DNA of 64,000 nt from Rhizobium sp. BK316. Lineage in GTDB: Bacteria; Pseudomonadota; Alphaproteobacteria; Rhizobiales; Rhizobiaceae. The first letter of the stretch is position 1. The number at the start of each line of letters is the position of its first letter. The DNA lies in assembly GCF_014193695.1 (NCBI RefSeq), contig NZ_JACHZR010000004.1, positions 186,001 through 250,000 of the forward strand, read 5' to 3'. Below, piece after piece: positions 53,043 through 61,340 of this stretch. The notes under the pieces were generated by a model, which saw only the letters and a list, made by a program, of their open reading frames with translations, searched no databases and was not told the origin of the DNA. The translations under genes were made by a program, and so were the position numbers.

Positions 53043-53903
53043 ATGAGCTACAAAGACTTCATCGCCGACCCGAACCGCTCCTGCGCCATCGTCGCCCATC
53101 GCGGCGCCTGGCACGGCGCGCCGGAAAACAGCCTGGCCTCCATCGAGAACGCCATTGCCGCCGGCGCCGATATCGTCGAAATCGACGTGCGCAAGAGCGC
53201 CGATGGCGAGCTTTTCCTGATGCATGACGATACGCTCTCGCGCATGGCCGGCATCGACCGCGATGCGGAGACTTTCACCATGGCCGAACTGCAGGCGATC
53301 ACGCTGCGCGAAGGCAATGGCGGCGAAAATCGCGCCGTCACCGACCAGCGCATTCCAACGCTGAAGCAGGCTTTCGAAGCCATTCGCGGCCGTATCTTTG
53401 CCGATCTGGATCTGAAGGATCGCGGGTTGTTTTCGGAGGTAGCAGCCTGCGCCCGCGAGATGGGCGTCGCATCTTCCGTCGACCTCAAGACCGTCGTGAT
53501 GAACCGCGCAGACATCGACTGGGTGCGCGCCCAGACTATCGAAGGCGTGCCCTTCATGGCGATGGCGCAGTTTTCGGCTGGCGATGTCGGCGACAGGCTG
53601 GCGCTGCTCTCGGAGCTCAAGCCCTTCATGTGCGAGTTGCGCTTCGACGATCTCAAGACCATCGCAAACAATCAGCAGCTCTTCAGGGATGCCAATATGG
53701 CGATCTGGTTCAATACACTTGACATGGCTGCCAGCGGCGAATGGACCGATCCCAGGGCGCTCGCCGATCCCGACGCCATCTGGGGCCGCCTCATGGATGC
53801 CGGTATCAGCACCATCCAGACCGATGAGCCGGCTGCCCTGCGGCACTATATCGAGGCCCGGAAATCGTCACGAAATCCAGCTAAAGGCCGCGTCGCGGGT
53901 TGA
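53043..53903 (+). CDS. Glycerophosphodiester phosphodiesterase, copy 2
   Basis: A 286-residue paralogue of the preceding enzyme, 16 bases downstream. It shares the same active-site blocks: IVAHRGAWHGAPENS, IVEIDVRKSADGEL, LMHDDTLSRMAGID and LDLKD. The close similarity along the length indicates tandem duplication. Differences concentrate in the middle and may reflect different head groups. It ends the operon, and a hairpin follows. Confidence 0.9.
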   Translation: MSYKDFIADPNRSCAIVAHRGAWHGAPENSLASIENAIAAGADIVEIDVRKSADGELFLMHDDTLSRMAGIDRDAETFTMAELQAITLREGNGGENRAVTDQRIPTLKQAFEAIRGRIFADLDLKDRGLFSEVAACAREMGVASSVDLKTVVMNRADIDWVRAQTIEGVPFMAMAQFSAGDVGDRLALLSELKPFMCELRFDDLKTIANNQQLFRDANMAIWFNTLDMAASGEWTDPRALADPDAIWGRLMDAGISTIQTDEPAALRHYIEARKSSRNPAKGRVAG

Positions 53904-53915
53904 TCCTCTGCCGAC

Positions 53916-53952
53916 ACGCGGGCCATCCGCCGCAAGACGAGGTGGCCCGCGT
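53916..53952. terminator. Bidirectional hairpin between convergent genes
   Basis: ACGCGGGCCA (53916-53925) and TGGCCCGCGT (53943-53952) form a perfect ten-pair stem. It lies between the phosphodiesterase and the convergent cupin gene. T-runs are weak on either side. Confidence 0.6.
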
Positions 53953-53956
53953 TGGG

Positions 53957-54355
53957 CTATTTCACCGGCACGACGAGCGGTGACCCCTTGGTGACGATAT
54001 AGGTCGCCAGTTCCGAGGCCTTGCTAATGCCGACATTCCTTGCCGAGTGGGCAACGCCCGAGGGAATGAAGAGCGACTGGCCGGCCTTGAGTGTCACCGG
54101 TTTCCGGCCATCGAGCTCATACTCCAACGAACCTTCGATGACATAGGCGATCTCTTCGCCCGGATGCTGGTGCTTCGGCGCAAGGGCGCCGGGGGCGAAA
54201 TCGACGCGGACCTGGACGGCCTGGTGGCCGGGCACGTCGATATCATCATGGACGAGATCGGTGCGCTTAATCGGTTGGTCGGCATAGGCGGGTGCCAGCT
54301 GCATTGCGCCGACAGCGAGCAGGGCAGTCATTGCCACGATCTTGATCGCATTCAT
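53957..54355 (-). CDS. Exported cupin-domain protein
   Basis: A 132-residue protein with a signal peptide (IVAMTALLAVGAMQLAPAYA, cleaved after YA) and one cupin barrel. The metal motif is PKHQHPGEEIAYVIEG, followed by LFIPSGVAHSARNVG. Its His/Glu ligands are complete. It may bind a metal or small molecule in the periplasm. ATG 54355 has GGAAGG eight bases upstream and is preferred to the ATG at 54361. Confidence 0.87.
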   Translation of the reverse strand: MNAIKIVAMTALLAVGAMQLAPAYADQPIKRTDLVHDDIDVPGHQAVQVRVDFAPGALAPKHQHPGEEIAYVIEGSLEYELDGRKPVTLKAGQSLFIPSGVAHSARNVGISKASELATYIVTKGSPLVVPVK

Positions 54356-54591
54356 TTCCATATCCTTCCGTCAGTTGCTTGAGCCCCTTGATCGGGCGAC
54401 GAGGGCATTTGAGCAGAGGAATGAATTGGAAATGTTTCCGCCATCGGGGCTTTTTGTATCGCCATGTATCTGCGCGGCAGGCGGGAGATCGAGGCCGGAA
54501 GCATCCGATCGACCGATGCTTGCGTAGCGCGACAACAGCCAGAGACGGTGGTAAAATTGGCCATCGGTTGCTCCTCTTAAGGGGGAAGGGG

Positions 54592-55737
54592 ATGGGCAAG
54601 CCTGCAGAAGGGCCTTCTATTACGCCGTCATCATCAGTGGGAAGGGCCATTATGGACGAGGTCCGTCAATCGCCCCTTCTTGCGCTCATCGTTTTCGTGC
54701 CTGTCGTCATTGTGCTGGAGCGGTTCACACCCGACGCGCACACGCTGTTGTTCCTGCTGTCGGTCGTGGCGATCGTGCCGCTGGCCGCTCTCTTGAGCCG
54801 GGCGACCGAGGCGGTTGCGGCAAGGACGGGAGATGCAGTCGGCGGACTGCTCAATGCCACGCTCGGAAACCTGACCGAACTCGTCATTTCGCTGGCGGCC
54901 CTGCAGGCGGGGCAATATCTGCTGGTCAAGGCGTCGCTGGCGGGCGCGATCGTCACCAATACGCTGTTCATGCTCGGCGGTTCTTTCCTGCTCGGCGGGC
55001 TCAAGCATCACATTCAGGAATTCAATAGGGTCAATGCGCGCTTTCAGGCTAGCTTGCTGTTCCTGGCAACGATCGCGGTTCTTGTGCCGTCGCTGCTCAG
55101 CGAAGCGGATCAGCCGCCGGCACCCGAAGTGTCGCAGACGCTGAGCCTCGGGCTTTCGATCCTGCTCATCGTCGTCTACGCACTCGGCATGTTCTTTTCG
55201 CTGCGCACCCACAAGGAGCTTTTCGCCAGCGTCAGCCATGGCGGCGAAGAGGAGAAACCGTGGCCAATGACGCTGGCTCTCGTCCTGCTGGTTGTCGTGA
55301 CGCTGCTGGTGGCGCTGGTCAGCGAGATCTTCGTCGGATCGGTGCAGGTTGCCGCCGAACATCTCGGCATGACGCCGGCCTTTGTCGGTTTCATCGTCGT
55401 GGCGCTGGTGGGCGCGGCCGCGGAAATGACGACGGCCTTTTCGGCGGCGCGTGCCGATCGGCTGGATCTCAGCGTCGGCATCGCGCTCGGCAGTGCGGCC
55501 CAGATCGCGCTCTTCGTCGCGCCTCTCCTGGTGGTGGTCAGCTATTTCATCGGCCCGGAACCCATGACGCTGCAATTCTGGCGCGGCGCGGTGACAATGA
55601 TGATCGTTGCCACGCTCGCCGCCACGCTCTTGTCCAATGGCGGACGCGGCGCCTGGTATGCGGGGGTCATGGCTCTGGCGCTTTACGGGATTTTCGCTTT
55701 CACCCTGTTCGTCCTACCGCCGGCAAGTCCGTCCTGA
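54592..55737 (+). CDS. Calcium/proton exchanger (CAX family)
   Basis: A 381-residue inner-membrane antiporter with about eleven helices in two inverted halves. The first repeat has GNLTELVISLAAL and the second GAAAEMTTAFSAA, the positions of the ion-binding Glu residues in CAX proteins. It would export Ca2+ in exchange for H+. The ATG at 54592 is preceded by GGGGGAAGGGG. A long upstream extension lacks coding character. Confidence 0.88.
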   Translation: MGKPAEGPSITPSSSVGRAIMDEVRQSPLLALIVFVPVVIVLERFTPDAHTLLFLLSVVAIVPLAALLSRATEAVAARTGDAVGGLLNATLGNLTELVISLAALQAGQYLLVKASLAGAIVTNTLFMLGGSFLLGGLKHHIQEFNRVNARFQASLLFLATIAVLVPSLLSEADQPPAPEVSQTLSLGLSILLIVVYALGMFFSLRTHKELFASVSHGGEEEKPWPMTLALVLLVVVTLLVALVSEIFVGSVQVAAEHLGMTPAFVGFIVVALVGAAAEMTTAFSAARADRLDLSVGIALGSAAQIALFVAPLLVVVSYFIGPEPMTLQFWRGAVTMMIVATLAATLLSNGGRGAWYAGVMALALYGIFAFTLFVLPPASPS

Positions 55738-55819
55738 TCATTCGCCCTGCCGAATGGCGGCTGGGGACGCATGCCCGATGGATTGGCCCGATGGATTGCA
55801 GGAGGGGAATGGCAGGGAC

Positions 55820-56200
55820 ATGACGACAAAGATCGGTACGACATTTCAATCGAGTACACGGATGAGACGCCTGTTCTTCGCGGCGCTTTTCAACCAGATC
55901 CGCATCCTCTGGCCGATTTTTTCCGGCGTGCTGATCGTCATGGTCGGGGCTGGCGCCGTTGTCGGCTGGATCGAGGGCTGGGGCATTGGTGAGAGCCTGT
56001 ATTTCACCTTCGTCACCGGTCTGACGATCGGCTACGGCGATCTTGCGCCGAAGAGTACCATAGCACGCATCCTGTTCGTGCCGATCGGCCTTTGCGGCAT
56101 CATACTGACCGGCCTTGTTGCCGCCGTCAGTGTGCAGGCGCTCGATGCGGCGGGCCGCGCCCGAACCGAACAGGATGATCTCAACGATACCAGATCGTAA
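55820..56200 (+). CDS. Two-helix potassium channel
   Basis: A 126-residue ion channel with two membrane segments (about residues 32-52 and 83-105) and a pore loop between them. The loop holds the potassium selectivity filter TIGYGD. It has no regulatory RCK domain. It may balance charge during transport by the neighbouring CAX antiporter, but this is only inferred from position. The start follows GGCAGGGAC; longer upstream sequence overlaps the CAX gene. Confidence 0.85.
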   Translation: MTTKIGTTFQSSTRMRRLFFAALFNQIRILWPIFSGVLIVMVGAGAVVGWIEGWGIGESLYFTFVTGLTIGYGDLAPKSTIARILFVPIGLCGIILTGLVAAVSVQALDAAGRARTEQDDLNDTRS

Positions 56201-56246
56201 GGCGTCACGCTGATTGCATCATCCGGTTTCCATGCGTAATCAAATA

Positions 56247-56282
56247 CAATAGTGTTGACTAATTGATCAGCATCCACTATTG
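56247..56282. promoter_or_regulatory. Probable ArsR operator
   Basis: CAATAGTG (56247-56254) and CACTATTG (56275-56282) are perfect inverted copies, with a TTGACT-like promoter element between them. The right arm ends eight bases before the ArsR ATG. This placement would let the regulator block its own promoter. Confidence 0.6.
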
Positions 56283-56290
56283 GATTTTCC

Positions 56291-56620
56291 ATGATCGAAG
56301 CTGAAACCATAACCGCCGTCATGCGCGCCCTTGCCGATCCCACGCGGCGGGCCGTGTTCGAGCGCATCGTCAATTCCGAAGAGATCACCGTGGTCGAACT
56401 GACCCGCGGCAGCAAGGTCACGCAAGGCGCCATCTCCCAGCATCTCAAATCCTTGAAACAGGCCGGTCTCGTCAGCGAGCGCCCGGAGGGCCGCAACGTC
56501 TATTACCGCGCCGAGCCCGGCGGTCTGGCGCCGCTGGCCGACTGGATGAGCCATTACGGCATCTTCTGGCGCGAACGCTTCACCGATCTCAGAAAGCTCT
56601 TGAAGGAAATCGACCCATGA
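56291..56620 (+). CDS. ArsR family transcriptional regulator
   Basis: A 109-residue winged-helix repressor. The opening MRALADPTRRAVFERI and the recognition helix TQGAISQHLKSLKQAGLV are typical. No Cys pair is present, so it is not a metal sensor of the classical kind. It belongs to the group paired with AHSA1-type proteins. The next gene overlaps it by four bases. Confidence 0.92.
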   Translation: MIEAETITAVMRALADPTRRAVFERIVNSEEITVVELTRGSKVTQGAISQHLKSLKQAGLVSERPEGRNVYYRAEPGGLAPLADWMSHYGIFWRERFTDLRKLLKEIDP

Positions 56621-57114
56621 ACCAAGTCATTCACCCCGAGAGGCACGCCTCCGACACGCAGGCCATCGTGGTCGACGAAGTCTTCCCGCATGCGCCTGAC
56701 ATCATCTGGAAGGCACTGACCAGCGGAGACCTGATCGGCCGCTGGTTGATGCCACCTGATGGATTTGCGCCTGTGGCCGGCAACCGCTTCACCTTTCAGA
56801 CCAAACCGGCAGGCGAATGGGATGGCACCATCCATTGCGAGGTGCTTGAAGTCGTACCGAACCAGCGGCTGTCCTATGCGTGGAAGGGGGGCCATGAGAG
56901 CAATGCCGACGGCTACGGCTCGAAACTGGAGACGGTCGTCACCTTCACTCTTGCCAGGACCGACACAGGCACACGCCTGCGCCTCGTTCATTCCGGCTTC
57001 GTGCTTCCCAGGAACGACACCGCCTATCGCAACATGAGCGAGGGCTGGAAGAAGGTTGTCGAGCGGCTAGACACCGTCGTCGCCGAAGAGGCGTCTTCGC
57101 GGATACGGCATTGA
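56617..57114 (+). CDS. SRPBCC/AHSA1 domain protein
   Basis: A 165-residue START-like protein with the AHSA1 pattern: VVDEVFPHAPDIIWKALTSG, GRWLMPPDGFAPVAG, FTFQTKPAGEWDGTI and a C-terminal SEGWKKVVERLD. These proteins bind hydrophobic ligands. It overlaps the ArsR gene by four bases, a frequent pair in Rhizobiales whose ligand is unknown. Confidence 0.9.
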   Translation: MNQVIHPERHASDTQAIVVDEVFPHAPDIIWKALTSGDLIGRWLMPPDGFAPVAGNRFTFQTKPAGEWDGTIHCEVLEVVPNQRLSYAWKGGHESNADGYGSKLETVVTFTLARTDTGTRLRLVHSGFVLPRNDTAYRNMSEGWKKVVERLDTVVAEEASSRIRH

Positions 57115-57131
57115 TTCAAGAGGAGAACGAC

Positions 57132-57545
57132 ATGACCAAGTCCCATACCGGTGGCTGCGCCTGTGGCGCGATCCGCTACGAGATATCAGGCGAGCCGGCC
57201 GTCATGGTCGATTGCCAGTGCCGGCAGTGTCAGCGCTCCAGCGGCACCGGGCATCAATCGCATCTGACCTTTATCGCTGCGGAGGTGAAGGTCGAGGGAG
57301 AGGCATCCTCGTGGCAGACGGTCGGCGAGGGCGGAACCGTTAAGCAGCGCGGCTTCTGCCCGACATGCGGTTCGGCCGTCTACATGACGTTTCCCGACAT
57401 GCCCGAGGTCTTCATCGTCACGCCGGCAAGCCTCGACGACCCGAGCCGCTATCAGCCGCAACTGGTGTCCTGGACCGCGGCCGGATATGCTTGGGACCAC
57501 CTCGATCCGGCCGTGCCGAAATTCGAGAAAATGCCGCCGGCGTGA
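57132..57545 (+). CDS. GFA/CENP-V domain protein, second copy
   Basis: A 137-residue zinc protein with the motifs GGCACGAIRYEI, CQCRQCQRSSG and FCPTCGSAV. It is a distant paralogue of the protein encoded at 46137-46526. The ATG at 57132 follows GAGGAGAACGAC, so the in-frame TTG at 57111 overlapping the previous stop is unlikely. It forms an operon with the ArsR and SRPBCC genes. Confidence 0.9.
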   Translation: MTKSHTGGCACGAIRYEISGEPAVMVDCQCRQCQRSSGTGHQSHLTFIAAEVKVEGEASSWQTVGEGGTVKQRGFCPTCGSAVYMTFPDMPEVFIVTPASLDDPSRYQPQLVSWTAAGYAWDHLDPAVPKFEKMPPA

Positions 57546-57717
57546 TGGCTAGACCTCTATGAGGGCTCAGGGATAGAGCTGACGCATCCTTGCGTCGATC
57601 TGAGCCCAGCTAAATTGCCCGAGTGGGCTGCTTGGCCCTTTTGCCTGATCGTGGGGCCAGTCTTTAGACGAGGACCAGCGACCAGCGGAACTCTACAGTC
57701 TCCATCCGAATTTCGGC

Positions 57718-58107
57718 TCAGCGAAGAAACAGATTCCGTGCAGACCAGATGCAAAAAGCCGCGGCGATCAGCCAGATGACGATGATCGCGATAAGCCCCG
57801 AACGGCTGACCGGGCGCTGTGCCCGCTGGGTGGCCATGTCCCGGAATTCCGCCATCAGCGGCTCCGGAATGAGGCGGATGGCGATGAGGATGCCGAACGG
57901 AACGATGATGAGATCATCGAGATAGCCGAGCACGGGCACGAAATCCGGGATGAGATCGACGGGCGAAAGCGCGTAGGCAGCAACCGCGCCGGCGACGATT
58001 TTGGCCACAACAGGCGTTCGGCTGTCACGCGCGGCAATCCAGAGTGCGACCACGTCGCGTTTCACGGATCGCGCCCATTGTTTTGTCGCTGTCAGCCATT
58101 CGCTCAT
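57718..58107 (-). CDS. DUF1232 (YkvA-like) membrane protein
   Basis: A 129-residue protein. The conserved DUF1232 segment is AYALSPVDLIPDFVPVLGYLDDLIIVPFG, and a C-terminal membrane helix (SGLIAIIVIWLIAAAFCIW) follows. The function is unknown. The start at 58107 falls 11 bases after the stop of the upstream β-barrel gene, so the two may be co-transcribed. The longer frame to 58272 overlaps that gene. Confidence 0.88.
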   Translation of the reverse strand: MSEWLTATKQWARSVKRDVVALWIAARDSRTPVVAKIVAGAVAAYALSPVDLIPDFVPVLGYLDDLIIVPFGILIAIRLIPEPLMAEFRDMATQRAQRPVSRSGLIAIIVIWLIAAAFCIWSARNLFLR

Positions 58108-58118
58108 TCTTGCGCGGC

Positions 58119-58910
58119 TTAGAACTTCACCTTGAGCCCAAGCATGGGTCCCTGTTGGACCACATCGAAGACGAATCCGTCGTTGCTGTAATCGACCCCG
58201 AGTGCGCGGTAGCCGGCAAGCGCCGAGACGGTGTTGTTGAAGTTGTAGCCGATCGCCGCGGCGACGTCCCAATCAAGGTCGGCACCGCCGGCACCGATAA
58301 GTCCCCAACCGGTCAGGTAGATTTCCGGGGTGATGGAATAGGTTCCCTTGAAACCGGCCATGCCATCGACCCAGGTTGCCTCATCGGTGGCAGAACGTCC
58401 GTCGAGAAAGCCGCCGCTGAAGGACAGTTCGCTTTTGACGGACCACACGCGCCCGCCGCCGACAATGTCGAGCCGCGCTGCATTGTCCTCGTAGACCGAG
58501 TAACCGGCACCAAGCAAGCCTGCGAAGGTTTCGGACGAGAGTTCGACGTCAGTCGCCAAAATCCCCCTCGGCGTGCCCGACTGACCTGATATCTTCGAAT
58601 AGATTACATCGCCGAAGATGCTGTAAGGTCCGTAACGGGCTTCCCCCATCGCCATCGCGGCGAAATCGAGGTGATCGAGGATGTCGCTGAAGCTGGCATC
58701 GACCTGAACTTCCGGCAGTCCGAACTGGGCAACGTCGCCCGACAGCCCTGCCGCCCAGAAATAGGGCACGAATGTAAACGTCCAGCCACTTTCGGTCTTT
58801 ATCGGCTGCAGCTGCGGCGTCATCGGGGATTGGATGTCCGCGGCCAAGGCACCGCCGGTGATGAAACAGATTCCGATGCAGGCCAGAGTTCGAATGACAG
58901 AAGATTTCAT
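58119..58910 (-). CDS. Outer-membrane β-barrel protein
   Basis: A 263-residue protein with signal peptide SVIRTLACIGICFITGGALA and a series of amphipathic β-strands ending in a terminal Phe (MLGLKVKF), the mark of outer-membrane barrels. Repeated pieces such as GWTFTFVPYFWAAGLSGDV and GYNFNNTVSALAGYRALGVD are common to a group of uncharacterised rhizobial surface proteins. Its role is unknown. Confidence 0.82.
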   Translation of the reverse strand: MKSSVIRTLACIGICFITGGALAADIQSPMTPQLQPIKTESGWTFTFVPYFWAAGLSGDVAQFGLPEVQVDASFSDILDHLDFAAMAMGEARYGPYSIFGDVIYSKISGQSGTPRGILATDVELSSETFAGLLGAGYSVYEDNAARLDIVGGGRVWSVKSELSFSGGFLDGRSATDEATWVDGMAGFKGTYSITPEIYLTGWGLIGAGGADLDWDVAAAIGYNFNNTVSALAGYRALGVDYSNDGFVFDVVQQGPMLGLKVKF

Positions 58911-59090
58911 TATTTCCCCCGCAAATGCTCAGCGCGCGATGAAAGCCGAATCCCGCCCCAACAGCCTCGATCATGATCGAGGTCTCAGATTTTTCCAAAT
59001 ATTTTCGACTGCTAATATTTTTGGTTGCCGGCGGCATTTTGTAACCGTGGCTTGATTGCCACAGTCGGCGCCTGTTCTGTTCGCATTTGC

Positions 59091-59240
59091 CTAGCCGACA
59101 TGTGCCCCCTGGTTTGCCGCTCCCAGAAACCAGTCACGCGCCTGCTCGCCGTCGGCAGATACGCCTTCACCATTCTTGTAAAGCGTTCCTAAGGCATGCT
59201 GCGCGTGAGCGTGGCGGGTTCGAGGCAATTGCCCTATCAA
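59091..59240 (-). pseudogene. Sel1-repeat fragment
   Basis: The minus-strand frame ending at 59091 reads AQHALGTLYKNGEGVSADGE, then QARDWFLGAANQGAHVG and a stop, a clear Sel1 (TPR-like) repeat. No start codon with a ribosome-binding site or preceding repeats is seen. Upstream the same frame becomes a shadow of the next small gene. It is probably the last piece of a decayed Sel1-repeat gene. Confidence 0.55.
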
Positions 59241-59257
59241 TGCAGCATCAAGCCGGC

Positions 59258-59515
59258 TCAATAACAGGTCGTCACCGCTCGGCCGTAGGCATCGTAGACG
59301 GTCCGGCAGCCGGTCGACGCCGCCGCGCCCACGGCGACGGCTCGGCGTGTCGTCCGCCTTGCCACGCCGGCATAGCTCATCGGCGTCGCCGGCCGACCGA
59401 TACGCGCCTCGGCCTTGCCGACCCAGGTCTCGGGATTCGACAATGAGCCATTGTCGGCCATGACCAGAGCGCTGAGGCCAACCATGCCGGCGATCATCGT
59501 TTTCGTGATGTTCAT
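59258..59515 (-). CDS. Small exported protein of unknown function
   Basis: An 85-residue protein with a probable signal peptide (MNITKTMIAGMVGLSALVMA) and a short basic middle, YAGVARRTTRRAVAVGAAAS, before a Cys-containing tail, CRTVYDAYGRAVTTCY. The start overlaps the DUF2092 gene by four bases, so the two are coupled. I do not recognise a named family. Confidence 0.7.
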   Translation of the reverse strand: MNITKTMIAGMVGLSALVMADNGSLSNPETWVGKAEARIGRPATPMSYAGVARRTTRRAVAVGAAASTGCRTVYDAYGRAVTTCY

Positions 59516-60384
59516 TGTTGCGCTCCTTCTGTCGCGGCAGGCGGCACCTCGTCGAGAGCCGAAAGATCCTTGATCTCCACCTTCGAGCCCGCGCCATCGA
59601 CCTTGAATTCAAACGCCGCATTCCCGATTGCCGCACCTGGCTTCCAATCCCGGACCTCGACCGTGTATTGCGGCGAGCCGGTCACCGTCTTGCTGGTGAT
59701 CACCATCTTGCACGGGATCGGTTCCGGACCTGTTCTGACCCAGAGCTGCCAATCGGTCTCGTTGTTCCTGAAGGCGAGGTGCTCGCACTCGACACCATCG
59801 ATGACACCCTGGCCGATGTATTTTGCGGCCAGCACGTCTGCGCTCAAGGCGGCATAGACATCGCTCAAGAGCAGATCAACGCCCGGCGCACCGATGCCGA
59901 ACTCATGGCGCATCCGATCGACCAGGGCATCAATCGTCCCGCCGGCGCTCGCCTGCGCATACTTCTTGTTGTCGATGTCATGGATCGTCAGCGTGGTCCC
60001 GTCGAAGATCATCTCCACAGCTGCATAACCGCCAACACGCTCCACTCTCAATTTGTCGGGACGCTTCAACTGCAGGGTCGTCGAACTGTCGAACTGGATT
60101 TTCTCGAGTTCCGGCGTGATCACCTCGATGCTCGAGTTGAACTTCGCCGAGATCGTCGACTGCCTTGCCAGATAGTCCGACATCGACCTGAGAACGGCTT
60201 TGGGATCGACTTGGGGATCGACTTTGCCGCCGTTCGCAAACGACGGCACGACTACTGCGCTTGCCAAGGCCAAGGCGATGATTGCCCTGCGAGTCGTCCG
60301 CAACCCCAGAAACTCTGTGAGAAAAGGCCTATCTGTGATGCCATTGCAATACCGCATCGTCCCCCCTTTAAAGGAATAGCCCAA
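59512..60384 (-). CDS. DUF2092 family periplasmic protein
   Basis: A 290-residue protein. A hydrophobic segment (RAIIALALASAVVVPSFA) within the first 55 residues serves as signal; the true start may be the Met at residue 10. The body, with LARQSTISAKFNSSIEVITP, LKRPDKLRVER, IDGVECEHLAFRNNETDWQL and YTVEVRDWKPG, matches DUF2092, a LolA/LolB-like fold. It could carry lipid or a lipoprotein. It is coupled to the small gene that overlaps its stop. Confidence 0.82.
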   Translation of the reverse strand: MGYSFKGGTMRYCNGITDRPFLTEFLGLRTTRRAIIALALASAVVVPSFANGGKVDPQVDPKAVLRSMSDYLARQSTISAKFNSSIEVITPELEKIQFDSSTTLQLKRPDKLRVERVGGYAAVEMIFDGTTLTIHDIDNKKYAQASAGGTIDALVDRMRHEFGIGAPGVDLLLSDVYAALSADVLAAKYIGQGVIDGVECEHLAFRNNETDWQLWVRTGPEPIPCKMVITSKTVTGSPQYTVEVRDWKPGAAIGNAAFEFKVDGAGSKVEIKDLSALDEVPPAATEGAQQ

Positions 60385-60715
60385 TTACACCTTCACACTA
60401 GGCGTCAGTACCTACGCCGCGAAGCTGGGCCGCTCCTCAGCGAAGAATAGCGCAGTAAACCGGAATTAAAATAAGTATTTTCTAATGTATGTATTTGCCC
60501 GATATCATCGTCATTGACGCAGATCAAAGTCGTCAGCACTTTGCGCCTATTCTGCGATATCCCGGGCCGAGTGCCGGGAGCAGAAGAAACTCGGCCTCGC
60601 GCCATGCTGGAATATGTTGCCGGGACAGGCCCGGATGTTTTCCATTTGTTCTTTTTCGCCGTTACGTTACATTGCTCTCGTGCGCGACGCCGATTTTCGC
60701 GAAAAAGGAGTTTGC
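60385..60715. other. Intergenic region with a FixK/FNR-like box
   Basis: About 330 bases between divergent genes. It is AT-rich at 60460-60510. It contains a FixK/FNR-like site (separate entry) and AAAAAGGAG just before the small gene at 60716. A longer in-frame extension of that gene (from 60614) shows no signal peptide and is not favoured. Confidence 0.5.
60514..60527 (+). promoter_or_regulatory. FixK/FNR-type anaerobox, second copy
   Basis: TTGACGCAGATCAA fits TTGAY-N4-RTCAA, like the box at 1067-1080. Its centre is about 195 bases before the ATG at 60716, so a leader of about 150 bases would follow a class II promoter. It could also act on the divergent DUF2092 gene. Confidence 0.5.
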
Positions 60716-61012
60716 ATGAAGGCGATTTTGTTTGGGATTTTCTTGTTCGCCGCCGGAAACGCGTCTGCTTCCTGCGATCTGGTTTCGGCTCCGTGTTCTA
60801 CCGACAGTTCAGGCAATACCTATATCAGAGAGCAGAATCTCGGTGGCGGCTACAATACGTATCGGAACGGAGATCTCTATTCGCAGACGCATCAGCAGCT
60901 CAATGGCACCTATCGAGAGACCTATTCGAGCGGCGGCTACCGGACTTATTACAGCGACCCCAATCGCCGCGACCCTTATCGGGACGATCCGAAGGGCACG
61001 GTCGGCCGCTGA
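60716..61012 (+). CDS. Small exported Tyr/Ser-rich protein
   Basis: A 98-residue protein. The signal peptide MKAILFGIFLFAAGNASAS precedes CDLVSAPCSTDSSGNTYI, then GGGYNTYRNGDLYSQTHQQL and a Tyr-rich end, TYYSDPNRRDPYRD. The family is unknown. The ATG at 60716 has AAGGAG seven bases upstream. A FixK/FNR-type box lies in the upstream region. Its Cys pair may form a disulfide. Confidence 0.72.
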   Translation: MKAILFGIFLFAAGNASASCDLVSAPCSTDSSGNTYIREQNLGGGYNTYRNGDLYSQTHQQLNGTYRETYSSGGYRTYYSDPNRRDPYRDDPKGTVGR

Positions 61013-61114
61013 GGTGAAGCCGATCTGCAGCCCACCCTGAGCGGTTTTGACAACGGCGCCATTGCTGCTGAAGCGGGCCGGACACCTGCTCCACACTTTG
61101 CTGCTGGAATTGCT

Positions 61115-61264
61115 CTAGTGATGCTTGAAATACTGTACCTCGCGCTCATGTTTTTCGGCGGCTTCCCGGGTCTTGAAGGTGCCAAGGTTCTTGCGTTTGT
61201 GCGTCTTCGCATCGGGTTTGCGGGAATAGAGACGATATTCGCCTGACTTCAGTTTGCGGATCAT
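61115..61264 (-). CDS. Very small basic protein, 49 residues
   Basis: A 49-residue protein beginning MIRKLKSGEYRLYSRK and continuing KTHKRKNLGTFKTREAAEKH, preceded by GGAGG at the right distance. The sequence is highly basic, with a helical, charged C-terminal half. I recall similar short proteins in other Rhizobium genomes, without known function. It has good codon use. Confidence 0.75.
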   Translation of the reverse strand: MIRKLKSGEYRLYSRKPDAKTHKRKNLGTFKTREAAEKHEREVQYFKHH

Positions 61265-61340
61265 CTGAACCTCCTGTGCTGAGGGGTAAATCCCCGCAGC
61301 CTCATCCGGTTCCGGCTTGCAAGGACGATCTTTCTCAAAG

